Shown: positions 18,761 through 27,575 of the stretch, in pieces
Position numbering within the stretch: the first letter of the stretch is position 1
Layout: every line of letters starts with the position of its first letter
NCBI GenBank assembly: GCA_934778215.1
Contig: CAKVOE010000002.1
Span: 62,001 to 126,000 of the forward strand
Length of the DNA stretch: 64,000 nt
Reading direction: 5' to 3'
DNA from: an uncultured Clostridia bacterium
GTDB taxonomy: Bacteria; Bacillota; Clostridia; Christensenellales; UBA1242
Made by a program: the position numbers and the translations under genes
The notes under the pieces: generated by a model
What the model was told of the DNA's origin: nothing
Seen by the model: only the letters and a program-made list of their open reading frames with translations
The model's database searches: none

Positions 18761-19498
18761 TTATGACAATTCTTCTTTTAGGTTTTTTAGCACCTTTGCT
18801 TCTATTCGGCTAATCTGAACCTGACTAACACCCAGCATTCGGGCAATTTCCGTTTGTGTCATACCTCTAAAATATCTTAAAAGAATAATCTTTTTTGCCT
18901 TTGGCTCCAATTTTTCAATATAGTCTTTTAGCATAATTTTTTCTATGTTTGCTTCTTCGTTATCTAGGTGCTTAATTTTGTCTATTAAATTAGGACTGTT
19001 TTCGCTTTTGTCTGCCGTTTTGTCGTATAAATACACCATACAAAAGTTAGAATCTAGTGCCACAACAATATCTTGCTCATCTACTTCAAAAAGTTTTGCA
19101 AGTTGGGAGATTGTAGGAGATTCTAACTCTTTTTTCTTGCACTCATCTAAATACCTATTAATTTTTTGGGACAACTGCTTTATAGACCTTGATATTTTTA
19201 TACTGCCATCATCACGCAAAAAGCGTTTAATTTCACCAGCAATCATAGGTACCGCATAAGTTGAAAATTTAACCTTAAACTTGGTAGAAAAGTTATTTAT
19301 GGCTTTGGTAAAGCCCAAAGACCCAAGTTGATACAAATCATCGTATTCTACCCCTCTACCAACAAACCGCCTTACAATGCTTTTTATAAGCGGATAGTTT
19401 GAGTTTATAAGTTTTTCTTTTGCTTCGTTGTCGCCACTTTGTGCCAAATTAATAAGGTTTTCAGTTTCTTCCACAGAAAGCAACTGAAATTCGCTCAT
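18761..19498 (-). CDS. sigF: Sporulation sigma factor SigF
   Basis: This 245-residue sigma-70 family protein directs the first forespore-specific transcription. Region 2 (LINSNYPLIKSIVRRFVGRGVEYDDLYQLG, FSTYAVPMIAGEIKRFLRD) and the region 4 helix-turn-helix (MTQTEIARMLGVSQVQISRIE) are intact. It is the third gene of spoIIAA-spoIIAB-sigF, overlapping spoIIAB by 4 bp (ATGA), which implies translational coupling. The start follows GGAGAAGGG; a longer reading would extend 15 codons into spoIIAB. SpoIIAB should hold it inactive until SpoIIAA is dephosphorylated. SigG could be confused with it, but the operon settles the call. Confidence 0.96.
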   Translation of the reverse strand: MSEFQLLSVEETENLINLAQSGDNEAKEKLINSNYPLIKSIVRRFVGRGVEYDDLYQLGSLGFTKAINNFSTKFKVKFSTYAVPMIAGEIKRFLRDDGSIKISRSIKQLSQKINRYLDECKKKELESPTISQLAKLFEVDEQDIVVALDSNFCMVYLYDKTADKSENSPNLIDKIKHLDNEEANIEKIMLKDYIEKLEPKAKKIILLRYFRGMTQTEIARMLGVSQVQISRIEAKVLKNLKEELS

Positions 19499-19968
19499 AC
19501 ACCCTTCTCCGCTGACAAAATTTGTTTTGTTAATGTAACGCATACACCATGCGGGTTAACCGACTCCACCTCTACTTTGTCCATAAAAGTTTCCATTACG
19601 GTAAAGCCCATACCCGACCGCTCCTCTTCGGGGCGAGTGGTAAAAAATGGTTGCATCGCCTTTTTTATATCAGCTATTCCTACGCCGTTATCTATAACCT
19701 TTAAAACCAGTCTATTGCCAAAAAGTTTGGCATCTATTATTATATCTCCACTACCTTTGTTGTACCCATGCACTATAGAGTTGGTAACAGCCTCGCTTAT
19801 AACCGTTTTTATATCGCTTATTTCTTCTACGCTAGGGTTTAAATCTAACAAAAAACTTGCCACAAGGTTACGAGCGAGTTTTTCGTTTTCGGGTTTTGCC
19901 ATCATGGTTACCTGTAAATGATTAGTTTCTTTTTCACAATCAAAATCTTTTTCGTTTACTTCCTTCAT
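19495..19968 (-). CDS. spoIIAB: Anti-sigma F factor / serine kinase SpoIIAB
   Basis: This 157-residue GHKL-type kinase binds SigF and phosphorylates SpoIIAA. The ATP-binding blocks are clear: SEAVTNSIVHGY (N box), IDNGVGI (G1) and SGMGFTVMETFMD (G2). Length is normal (about 145) with a slightly longer N-terminus. It overlaps sigF by 4 bp and follows spoIIAA by 12 bp with AGGAG upstream of its ATG. Confidence 0.96.
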   Translation of the reverse strand: MKEVNEKDFDCEKETNHLQVTMMAKPENEKLARNLVASFLLDLNPSVEEISDIKTVISEAVTNSIVHGYNKGSGDIIIDAKLFGNRLVLKVIDNGVGIADIKKAMQPFFTTRPEEERSGMGFTVMETFMDKVEVESVNPHGVCVTLTKQILSAEKGV

Positions 19969-19980
19969 AAATTCTCCTTT

Positions 19981-20292
19981 TTATGCGACTTTTGGAATAA
20001 TGTTATATATTCCCGTCATTTTTAAAATTCTATCTACCGTTTTGTTTGGATTTTTTATAGAAAACGAGATTAGTGACGGCTCAAACTTTTTGTATCTGCC
20101 TATTAATACGCCAATTCCCGTACTGTCCATAAACGATACATGCTCAAAGTCTATAATTACTTGCGAAAAAGGTTGCAATTTGCAAAAAATAGAATCTAGT
20201 TCGCTTCTTACTTCTACCGCCGTGCAATCGTCCAATTCGCCACAAAGCGTTACCACACAGGTGTTGCCACTGCATTTATATAGTATTTGCAT
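19981..20292 (-). CDS. spoIIAA: Anti-anti-sigma factor SpoIIAA
   Basis: This 103-residue STAS-domain protein is the partner-switch antagonist of SpoIIAB. The phosphorylated serine is S57 in FMDSTGIGVLIGR, within the usual DSSG-like motif (DSTG here). It is the first gene of the spoIIA operon, with a GGGGAGGG ribosome binding site. In Bacillus this operon is read by sigma-H with Spo0A~P; I could not place those sites with confidence in the 70 bp upstream. Confidence 0.96.
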   Translation of the reverse strand: MQILYKCSGNTCVVTLCGELDDCTAVEVRSELDSIFCKLQPFSQVIIDFEHVSFMDSTGIGVLIGRYKKFEPSLISFSIKNPNKTVDRILKMTGIYNIIPKVA

Positions 20293-20362
20293 TTATCCCT
20301 CCCCAAAGTTTTTATAAAAACATTTTATCCAAAACCGCACCGCCATCAAACGCTTAAAATGT

Positions 20363-20398
20363 AAAAAAACAAGAAACTTTGTAAAAAAGTTCCTTGCT
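20363..20398 (-). terminator. Terminator after tkt
   Basis: caaggaactttttt pairs with aaagtttcttg, followed by T7 on the minus strand. It separates transketolase from the spoIIA operon. Confidence 0.8.
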
Positions 20399-20426
20399 TT
20401 AAGATAGTTATATATTTTAAAAATAG

Positions 20427-22397
20427 TTAGTTTTTATGAAGCATATCTTTTATAATCTTTTCTAAATTTTCGCTCGTATACCCAAACTCTTGCATAAGTT
20501 CTTCCCCGCTTCCGGTGTGACCAAAGCGATTTATCTGCATTACTACGCCGTCTAGCCCGGCATATTTATACAGTCCGTCATCATGGCTGGCTTCTATAAC
20601 CACTCGTTTACGAATGGCGTTTGGCAACAACCTTTCTTTGTAGTTTATAGGTTGTTCGTCATACAAATTGGTAGAAGGCATACTAACAAGCCGTGCTTTT
20701 ACTCCGCACTTTGCCAAGTTTTCTCGAGCGGTGTCCGCAACCCCCAATTCGCTACCTGTGGCAATAATTATACAATCTGGGTTCTGCACCCGACCAATTT
20801 CATAAGCCCCACAACTTATATCCGTTTGAGTTTTTGCACACAAATTTTTGACCTTTTGACGAGTAAGACAAATTATTGTAGGACGATTGCTAAGTAATGC
20901 CAATTTGTACGCCCCAACCGTTTCGGTAAAGTCTGCTGGTCTTACAAAATTTAGGTTAGGAGTGGCTCTATACATTGCATTAAACTCTATTGGCTGATGA
21001 GTAACTCCATCTTCGCCAACGGCAATACTGTCGTGAGATAGCAAATATATCACATTTGTACCCATTAATGCACTCATTCTTATGGCGTGTCGCATATAGT
21101 CCGAAAAAACCATAAAGGTAGAACAAACAACCCTAAATCCGCCGTGCAACGCAATACCATTGCAAATGCTTGCCATTGCATGTTCTCTAACCCCAAAGCA
21201 AAGGTTTCTACCATCTATATTTGTAGCGCTAAAATTTTCACTTTCAATTTTTGTACCAATACTAGAAGACAAATCGGCAGACCCGCTCAAAAGGTTAGGT
21301 ATTTGCTCTGCAAGTTTACGCAAAATCTTTTTGCTACTAACTCTGGTGGCTTCATCGCCCAACGGTTCAAAACTCTTCCAGTCTACCATTTTTGAATAAT
21401 CGTCATTTAGCCACTTAACCAATTCGGCATACTCTTCGGGAAAACGCTTTTTGTATTCGTTTAGTTTTTCTTTTTCGGCTAAAACTTCGGCGTTTCTTTG
21501 TTTTATTATTTCGGCAAGATGCTTTTTTACACCCGCTTCTATTTCAAATTCGCCATAATTAATGCCCAAATTATGCTTAAAATCCAATAACTGCTCTGGT
21601 GTTAGTGGTGTTCCATGAATTTTGCATGTGCCAGCCATACAAGTTTTGTAACCAATGGTGGTATCAATTTTTATAAGGGTTGGGCGCTTCCTTTCGGTTT
21701 TTGCCAAATTTATTGCTTTAATAATTTCGTCAGAGTCGTTACCGTTTTTTACCTCTATACAATTCCAACCTAATGCCTTGTACCTTAAAAGAACATCTTC
21801 GGTAAAGGCAAGACTTGTGCTTCCTTCTATTGTAATATTGTTGCTGTCATAAAGCACAATTAATTTGTTTAGGCTTAGTGTGCCAGCCAAACTGCTAGCC
21901 TCATGCGTAACACCTTCCATTAAACTACCATCGCCAGCAAAGCAATAGGTATAATGGTCTACAATATTAAACCCCGGTTTGTTAAATCGGTGTGCAAGTT
22001 TTTTTTCTGCAATTGCCATACCAACCGCCATAGGAATACCTTGACCCAACGGACCACCCGATGCGTCTATTCCTAATTTTGGGTTTACACTTGGGTGCCC
22101 CTTTGTGATACTGCCTAATTTTCGGTAATTTTGTAGGTCATTTAGGGTGTAATTAAACCCAAACATACAAAGTGTAGAGTACAAAAGTGCCGAAGCATGC
22201 CCCGCACACATAGTAAACCTATCTCTGTTAAAATAATCGGGTTCCGCCGAACTATATTTTAGCCCACCGCTATAAAGAGCGTAAAAAATTGCTCCCGCTC
22301 CTACGCTTACGCCAGTATGCCCCGACCCTGCATTGCTAATTTCGGTTGCCGATAAATATCTCAAATTATCTATGGCTTGTTCATCTATCTTTTTCAT
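20427..22397 (-). CDS. tkt: Transketolase
   Basis: This 656-residue thiamine-diphosphate enzyme transfers two-carbon units in the non-oxidative pentose phosphate pathway. The ThDP/Mg2+ motif (CFAGDGSLMEGVTHEA, about residues 148-163), the substrate-loop GHPS and the pyrimidine-domain GVREHAMASICNGIALHGG are present. It is full length in one chain, unlike the split transketolases of some Clostridia. The SK-like gene lies 34 bp upstream on the same strand, so the two may form one transcript. rpiB at 48 kb is the other pentose-phosphate gene in the window. Confidence 0.96.
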   Translation of the reverse strand: MKKIDEQAIDNLRYLSATEISNAGSGHTGVSVGAGAIFYALYSGGLKYSSAEPDYFNRDRFTMCAGHASALLYSTLCMFGFNYTLNDLQNYRKLGSITKGHPSVNPKLGIDASGGPLGQGIPMAVGMAIAEKKLAHRFNKPGFNIVDHYTYCFAGDGSLMEGVTHEASSLAGTLSLNKLIVLYDSNNITIEGSTSLAFTEDVLLRYKALGWNCIEVKNGNDSDEIIKAINLAKTERKRPTLIKIDTTIGYKTCMAGTCKIHGTPLTPEQLLDFKHNLGINYGEFEIEAGVKKHLAEIIKQRNAEVLAEKEKLNEYKKRFPEEYAELVKWLNDDYSKMVDWKSFEPLGDEATRVSSKKILRKLAEQIPNLLSGSADLSSSIGTKIESENFSATNIDGRNLCFGVREHAMASICNGIALHGGFRVVCSTFMVFSDYMRHAIRMSALMGTNVIYLLSHDSIAVGEDGVTHQPIEFNAMYRATPNLNFVRPADFTETVGAYKLALLSNRPTIICLTRQKVKNLCAKTQTDISCGAYEIGRVQNPDCIIIATGSELGVADTARENLAKCGVKARLVSMPSTNLYDEQPINYKERLLPNAIRKRVVIEASHDDGLYKYAGLDGVVMQINRFGHTGSGEELMQEFGYTSENLEKIIKDMLHKN

Positions 22398-22431
22398 ATT
22401 GCCCTCCTAAAACGATTTAACTTGCGATATA

Positions 22432-22974
22432 CTATTGCTCTACGCCATAAAATTTTTTGATTCCTTTAATTATATCAAACACGCATTTTAGTGGCTCGCC
22501 GTTGTCTTCTACCAATATTTCGCTTGCAATCTTTAATTTTTCATCACGAGTTTCAATTTCTTCTTTGGTAAGATGATAAATTTGCTTTTTTGTATCCGAC
22601 AATCCCTCCTCGCTCACATAAAGAGTGTGCAAAAGGTCTTGGCTTTGACGAATATAAACAATTAAGCCATATTTATCTAATCTTTCCATATTTTCTTGGT
22701 TTAATACCACCCCGCTCTCTATGGCAAGAATTGATGAGTTAAATGAGCAGATATATTTTACCGTTCCGCTTTGTGCCTTTCTGTAATATTCTATTCCAAA
22801 CTCGTTTACAATATCATCAATGGTTTTTGGTTTTATATCAAACTCATACAAGCCCTGCGAATCTAAAAAATACATTTCTAGTTGCTCGCTAAGCAGTTTG
22901 CCAACTTCTAGGGTGTAAAAATAATCTAGTCCCATTAAAATTATGTTAATATCGCTATTTTCTCTTTTTTCCAT
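22432..22974 (-). CDS. Shikimate-kinase-like protein without a P-loop
   Basis: This 180-residue protein follows the shikimate kinase fold by position: an initial beta strand NIILMGLD, KLLSEQLEMYFLDSQGL (where the kinase has LAxxLxxxFxDxDxxIE), a TIDDIVNEFGIEYYRKAQ helix (kinase SIxxIFxxxGExxFRxxE), IESGVVLNQENMERL (kinase GGGxVL...N...L) and LIVYIRQSQDLL. The ATP-binding GxxGxGKS is absent (GLDYFYTLEVGK), the metal/substrate DxD is DSQ, and the GGG triad is reduced. It is therefore probably not a working shikimate kinase; a regulatory or structural role is possible. It precedes tkt by 34 bp. Confidence is in the similarity, not in a function. Confidence 0.6.
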   Translation of the reverse strand: MEKRENSDINIILMGLDYFYTLEVGKLLSEQLEMYFLDSQGLYEFDIKPKTIDDIVNEFGIEYYRKAQSGTVKYICSFNSSILAIESGVVLNQENMERLDKYGLIVYIRQSQDLLHTLYVSEEGLSDTKKQIYHLTKEEIETRDEKLKIASEILVEDNGEPLKCVFDIIKGIKKFYGVEQ

Positions 22975-23104
22975 AAGACAATTTTAACATATTACCTACC
23001 ATTCCAGCAAACAAAATTATTAATATTTTGCTAATAGCCGTACAAGACCCCGTTTTGTAAGTAAATAATACCCACCCCGCCTCACAAACCTGCTTTTTTA
23101 CACC

Positions 23105-23151
23105 AAAAAAAGGAGATTTTGTTACCCATTAGGGCTAAAATCTCCTTTTTA
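23105..23151 (-). terminator. Terminator after thrS
   Basis: aaaaggagatttt pairs with aaaatctcctttt across a 16-nt loop, with T-runs on both sides. It closes the thrS unit. Confidence 0.85.
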
Positions 23152-23166
23152 ATTATTTTTACTTTG

Positions 23167-24933
23167 CTAATCTAAACTTTTACTTTTTATTTCGCATAAA
23201 AGTTTTTTTACAAATTCATCTTCTGACATAGAACCAAGGTCGCCAATTTTTCTTTTTCGAACAGCCACCGACTTTTCTGCAATTTCTTTTTCGCCAATAA
23301 TTAGGGTATATGGAACTTTTTCTAGTCCTGCCTCTCTAATTTTTTTACCGATTGTTTCGTTGCGGTTATCTACCTCCACTCTTACACCCAAGCCTTCTAA
23401 TTTTAACTTTAATTGCTCGGCATATTCACCAAATTTTTCGGCAACGGTTACAATTTTAACCTGTGTTGGAGCAAGCCAAACAGGCAGAATTCCCTTAGTT
23501 TCTTCTAGTAAAAATGCAACAAATCTATCTAATGACCCCAAAATTGCTCTATGAATTACTACCGGCCTTGCCTTTTCGCTGTTTTCGTCTACATATTCTA
23601 GTTCAAACTTTTCTGGAAGTTGGTAATCTAACTGAACGGTAGAAAGCGTTACATCGTGACCCAATGCACTTTGCACTTGCACATCTATTTTTGGGCCATA
23701 AAAGGCAGCCTCGCCCTTTGCTTCGTAATATTCCGCACCGCTGTTTTGTAAAATTTTTCTTAAAGCACTCTCGCTTTTTTCCCAAAGAGCATCATTGCCA
23801 AAATACTTTTCGGTGTTATTTTCGTCACGAAGAGAAAGTCTAAATTTAAACTTTTTGAAGCCAAAATCGTTATAAACGTCCAAAATTAATTTTATTACAC
23901 CATCTATTTCTGACTCTATTTGGTCCGGCTTACAAAAAATATGCGAATCGTTTTGCGTAAATGCTCTTGTTCTTTCAATTCCGCAAAGCGAACCACTACC
24001 TTCAAACCTAAAATCGTTGGCAACTTCGGCTATTCTTAAAGGCAAATCTTTGTATGAATGCATAAAGTTTTTGTAAATCATCATGTGATGTGGACAATTC
24101 ATTGGTCTTAGCACATATTCTTCGCCATCTCTATTCATAGATGGAAACATATCTTCGTGGTAATGCTCCCAGTGACCCGATGTTTTGTATAGTTCTACGC
24201 TTGCAAGTGAGGGGGTCATAACATGCTTGTAGCCCAATGATAGTTCTTTATCGGTAATATAGTCGCTTAACGTCCTACGCAAAATAAAGCCGTTTGGTAG
24301 CCACATAGGAAGACCCTTTCCTACCACGTCCGAAAACATAAATATGCCCAATTCTTTGCCAAGTTTTCTGTGATCTCTTTCTAATGCTTCTTTTACAAGT
24401 GCCAAATGCTCTTTTAGTGCGTTTTTATCTAAAAATCCGTACACATATACTCTTTGTAGCATCTTATTTTTTTCGTTGCCACGCCAGTATGCCCCACTTA
24501 CCCTATTAATTTTAAAGGCAAACCCTCTTAAAAATTTGGTGTTTTCTACATGTGGTCCACGGCATAGGTCTACAAAATCATCTCCCAAATAATAAACAGA
24601 TATAACTTCGTCTTCTGGCAACTCATTAATAATTTCTAACTTATAAGGATTAGACTTAAACATTTCTAAGGCTTGTGCTTTAGAAACCTCTTCTCTTCTA
24701 AATGGCTCATCTCTTTTAATTATTTCTGTCATTTTGCTTTCTATTTTTTCGAAATCGTCTGGCGAAATAGAGCAATCTAAATCTATATCATAATAAAAAC
24801 CGTTATCTATGGCTGGCCCAATGGTAAGTTTTGTTGCAGGATACAACTCCATCAATGCCTTTGCAAGAACATGCGCCATACTATGTCTAAAAATGTGTTC
24901 TTTTTCTTGTAATTCGTTTTTTTCTTCGTTCAT
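23167..24933 (-). CDS. thrS: Threonyl-tRNA synthetase lacking the N-terminal TGS domain
   Basis: This 588-residue class II synthetase charges tRNA-Thr. The editing domain is present from the very start (HSMAHVLAKAL giving HxxxH, and CRGPHV), followed by the catalytic core with zinc ligands in RPMNCPHHM, motif 2 (FRFEGSG...ERTRAFTQND) and motif 3 (HRAILGSLDR), then the anticodon-binding domain. Typical bacterial enzymes are about 640 residues and begin with a TGS domain, which is missing here; the chain starts just before the editing domain. The ATG at 24931-24933 follows AGGAG. Expression is controlled by a T-box leader. Confidence 0.96.
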   Translation of the reverse strand: MNEEKNELQEKEHIFRHSMAHVLAKALMELYPATKLTIGPAIDNGFYYDIDLDCSISPDDFEKIESKMTEIIKRDEPFRREEVSKAQALEMFKSNPYKLEIINELPEDEVISVYYLGDDFVDLCRGPHVENTKFLRGFAFKINRVSGAYWRGNEKNKMLQRVYVYGFLDKNALKEHLALVKEALERDHRKLGKELGIFMFSDVVGKGLPMWLPNGFILRRTLSDYITDKELSLGYKHVMTPSLASVELYKTSGHWEHYHEDMFPSMNRDGEEYVLRPMNCPHHMMIYKNFMHSYKDLPLRIAEVANDFRFEGSGSLCGIERTRAFTQNDSHIFCKPDQIESEIDGVIKLILDVYNDFGFKKFKFRLSLRDENNTEKYFGNDALWEKSESALRKILQNSGAEYYEAKGEAAFYGPKIDVQVQSALGHDVTLSTVQLDYQLPEKFELEYVDENSEKARPVVIHRAILGSLDRFVAFLLEETKGILPVWLAPTQVKIVTVAEKFGEYAEQLKLKLEGLGVRVEVDNRNETIGKKIREAGLEKVPYTLIIGEKEIAEKSVAVRKRKIGDLGSMSEDEFVKKLLCEIKSKSLD

Positions 24934-24952
24934 AATTTCTCTCCTTTTAAAC

Positions 24953-25183
24953 AAAAAACCGCCCTTACGACTATTGTCATAAGGACGGAGATTTTATAAA
25001 TTTCCGCGGTTCCACCTTAATTGTCATTAAGACCACTCGCAAGTTGTGTTAGGCACAACCAACCCCATAAATAACCGAAGTGGTTTCATATTGCAACGCT
25101 GTCAGAGGCTTACACCTATCCCTCATTCTCTAAAAACAACACTTTGCATACTACTTGAATCGGCTCAAACTTTATGTATAACT
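24953..25183 (-). promoter_or_regulatory. T-box riboswitch of thrS
   Basis: The leader carries the T-box core TGGAACCGCGGA (plus-strand 25003-25014), followed by a strong terminator hairpin (ccgtccttatgac / gtcgtaagggcgg, then T6, 24953-24988). Upstream lies Stem I DNA with an AGAGAATGAGGG segment. The likely specifier is ACC (Thr) in GAA-ACC-ACTT at plus-strand 25082-25084. Uncharged tRNA-Thr should favour the antiterminator and raise thrS transcription. Confidence 0.93.
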
Positions 25184-25189
25184 AAGCAT

Positions 25190-25218
25190 ATTGTATTCCT
25201 AAACATAATTTTTGTCAA
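25190..25218 (-). promoter_or_regulatory. Promoter of the thrS T-box leader
   Basis: TTGACA (25213-25218), a 17-bp spacer and TACAAT (25190-25195) on the minus strand start transcription about 7 bp later, at the head of the T-box leader. Confidence 0.85.
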
Positions 25219-25305
25219 GTAGATAAACAAAAATACCAAATTTTTTAAATTTTTTACTAAATGTTGTTGTTAATAATTAATTTTGCACTTTTGAAAATAC
25301 GCCTA

Positions 25306-26697
25306 TTATTCTTTTTTCTTTTTTTTGTTTGGTATATCGCTAGGGTCTATTAATGTAATTTGACCCGTTTTTGTTTCGTAGGTTTTATAATTATTTTCAT
25401 CGGGTATTTCTTCATTATAAAACTGCTCTGATTCTGTGTTTTTATCCTGCAAGTCCTCTGTTAACTGTGGCTTAACCTTCTTTTCTAGCTTACGCTGTAT
25501 TAAATTTACTAAAACTATTGCAACAATAGATAACACAACCAGTCCCAATACCAAATACAAAACCCAGTTAGGAATAGGGTCCTTTACTTTAATAGATTTA
25601 ATTTCTGCCCACAAGTTGCCGTCATCACCAAACCTAATTACCACCGTTCCGCTTATATCCGTTCTAAATAGGTTTTCGCTAGCGACATAATTATTTATTC
25701 TATCCATTGTGCTTTCGGCTGGGTGACCATAACTATTATCTACCCCCACGCTTATAACCGCAATTTTTGGACGGGTTAAGTCTAAAAACTCGGTAGTTGT
25801 ACCGTACTTACTGCCATGATGTGCCACCTTTAACACATCAATATCTTGCAACCTTTCTTTTAGTTGTGCATTTGTATTGCTTCTTGCAATAATATCGGCT
25901 TCCGTTTTTTCGTTGGCATCAGCCATAAACAAAAATCTTCTTTCTTCTATGGCATTTTGTATGGTGTACATCACTACGGCAGACTGCTCGTTTGAGCGGT
26001 CTTCACCAGCTGAATATTTTACCTTGTATCCTTTTGTTCGCATTGAGGCATCGCCCAAAAACCCATCTTCTTCCCCAACGGGCGAAACAACTTCAAAATT
26101 TATATTTAAACCCTCTACAAAACTATCTAAACCATTAAATTTTGTTTGATTAGATATAACTTCTATTTCGGCATCTTGCCCCTCAAATTTTTCTTTGTAA
26201 GCAAAATTTATAAAAGTTGCAAAAGTGTCGTCACTATCAATAATTATGTTTCTATCTTCATTGTATGTTTTTTCTAATTCATCTGGTGCTTCTAGCGTGC
26301 TTCCTCTACTTAAAACATAGGGTCTTAATATTTTTTTGACTTCAAAATTTGCAAGCACAGCCGAAAGCCCTCCGACATGGTCAGCATCAGAATGCGTTGC
26401 AATCATAAGGTCTATTTTTGAATAACCCAAATTTTGAATATAGTTTACAACCCTAGAACTATATATGCTAGAACCTCCGTCAATAATACAAGACTTTTTG
26501 TTTGGCATTTCTATAAAAATGCAATCGCCCTGCCCCACATCAATAAAATGCACTGACGAAAGAAAATTTACATTTGCATCATTATCTTTTGCATTAGCAA
26601 CCCCAAAACAATAATAATTTGTAGGAAACAATGCAAAAATTAGCATAATAACAATTAAACAAATCGTTAAATGCGTTCTACTTCCTTTTGTACCCAT
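25306..26697 (-). CDS. Secreted or anchored ComEC-like metallo-beta-lactamase-fold hydrolase
   Basis: This 463-residue protein has a signal or anchor segment (residues 10-32), an MBL-fold domain with VHFIDVGQGDCIFIEMP and the metal motif THSDADHVGG, a C-terminal membrane helix (about residues 378-402) and a charged tail. The MBL part is closest to the C-terminal nuclease-like domain of ComEC/Rec2, but the channel domain of ComEC is missing. Stand-alone forms are common in Clostridia and may be extracellular nucleases or phosphodiesterases. The ATG is 31 bp inside the patatin gene's end, with GAAGGAT upstream, so translation may be coupled. Confidence 0.8.
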   Translation of the reverse strand: MGTKGSRTHLTICLIVIMLIFALFPTNYYCFGVANAKDNDANVNFLSSVHFIDVGQGDCIFIEMPNKKSCIIDGGSSIYSSRVVNYIQNLGYSKIDLMIATHSDADHVGGLSAVLANFEVKKILRPYVLSRGSTLEAPDELEKTYNEDRNIIIDSDDTFATFINFAYKEKFEGQDAEIEVISNQTKFNGLDSFVEGLNINFEVVSPVGEEDGFLGDASMRTKGYKVKYSAGEDRSNEQSAVVMYTIQNAIEERRFLFMADANEKTEADIIARSNTNAQLKERLQDIDVLKVAHHGSKYGTTTEFLDLTRPKIAVISVGVDNSYGHPAESTMDRINNYVASENLFRTDISGTVVIRFGDDGNLWAEIKSIKVKDPIPNWVLYLVLGLVVLSIVAIVLVNLIQRKLEKKVKPQLTEDLQDKNTESEQFYNEEIPDENNYKTYETKTGQITLIDPSDIPNKKKKKE

Positions 26698-27566
26698 ACA
26701 ATATCCTTCTTCTTTGGTTTTGCATTTAAAATTTTGATAATTTCATCTTTATGCTCATTTACTACCCTTTCGCCCTCTCTAACCATATCTATTGCGTTTT
26801 CTAACTTAGAAGACTTAAAACTTTTTAGTTCGGGAGCCAGCACATAATCGGCAAGATCCAAATAACTTGTGGCATTGCTTTTTAGCATAATTCCTATGGT
26901 AGAATTTATTAAATCGCCAAATCCATTAATTTCTCTGCCATCGCCCCTTGTCATATTTACATCTACGGCAATAACATAATCAGCACCCAGTTCTCGGCAT
27001 ACATTTACCGGCACGGAGTTTACAAGTCCACCATCACAAAGCAATTTATCGTCCCACTTAACCGGTTTAAACGCTCCAGGAACCGCACAACTGCAAGCAA
27101 CGGCTTTTGCAACACTTCCACTTTCTATTCTTACTTCTTTGCCCGTTTTTAAATTGGTTGCTACTGCAACAAAACGCTTTTTTAAATCAGAAAAGACCTT
27201 TTGTCCGCCCATCAATTTTTCTATGGTTTCAATCATTGTGTCTGTGCTAGACGGCAAAATAAACCAATTGCTTTTTCTTATATCTTTGGTTTTTAGGGTA
27301 GAAAGTGCATCTAACATTTGCTTGCTATCCCAACCATAAGCATACAAAGCGCCAACAAAACTGCCCGCACTTGTTCCAACCACAATATCAAAATCAACAC
27401 CCATTTCTTCAAAGGCTTTAATTACTCCAATATGACCTATGCCCCTTGCGGCTCCACCGCTAAGTGCAAGCCCAATTTTTACATTTTTACGCCTTTTAAA
27501 ATGCCTTTCTAACTTTAATTTTTTTGTGGTTATATTTCCCCTTTTAAAAAAATCCCAAAAACCCAT
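26667..27566 (-). CDS. Patatin-like phospholipase
   Basis: This 299-residue protein has the Ser-Asp dyad of patatin/RssA-type acyl hydrolases. The oxyanion loop is SGGAARGIGHIGV, the nucleophile serine lies in GTSAGS, and the aspartate is in DGGLVNSVP. It probably hydrolyses membrane acyl lipids; the substrate is unknown. No signal peptide is visible, so it is expected in the cytoplasm. It lies between the HAD gene (9 bp) and the ComEC-like gene (overlap). Confidence 0.9.
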   Translation of the reverse strand: MGFWDFFKRGNITTKKLKLERHFKRRKNVKIGLALSGGAARGIGHIGVIKAFEEMGVDFDIVVGTSAGSFVGALYAYGWDSKQMLDALSTLKTKDIRKSNWFILPSSTDTMIETIEKLMGGQKVFSDLKKRFVAVATNLKTGKEVRIESGSVAKAVACSCAVPGAFKPVKWDDKLLCDGGLVNSVPVNVCRELGADYVIAVDVNMTRGDGREINGFGDLINSTIGIMLKSNATSYLDLADYVLAPELKSFKSSKLENAIDMVREGERVVNEHKDEIIKILNAKPKKKDIVWVQKEVERI

Positions 27567-27575
27567 TTGCTCACC

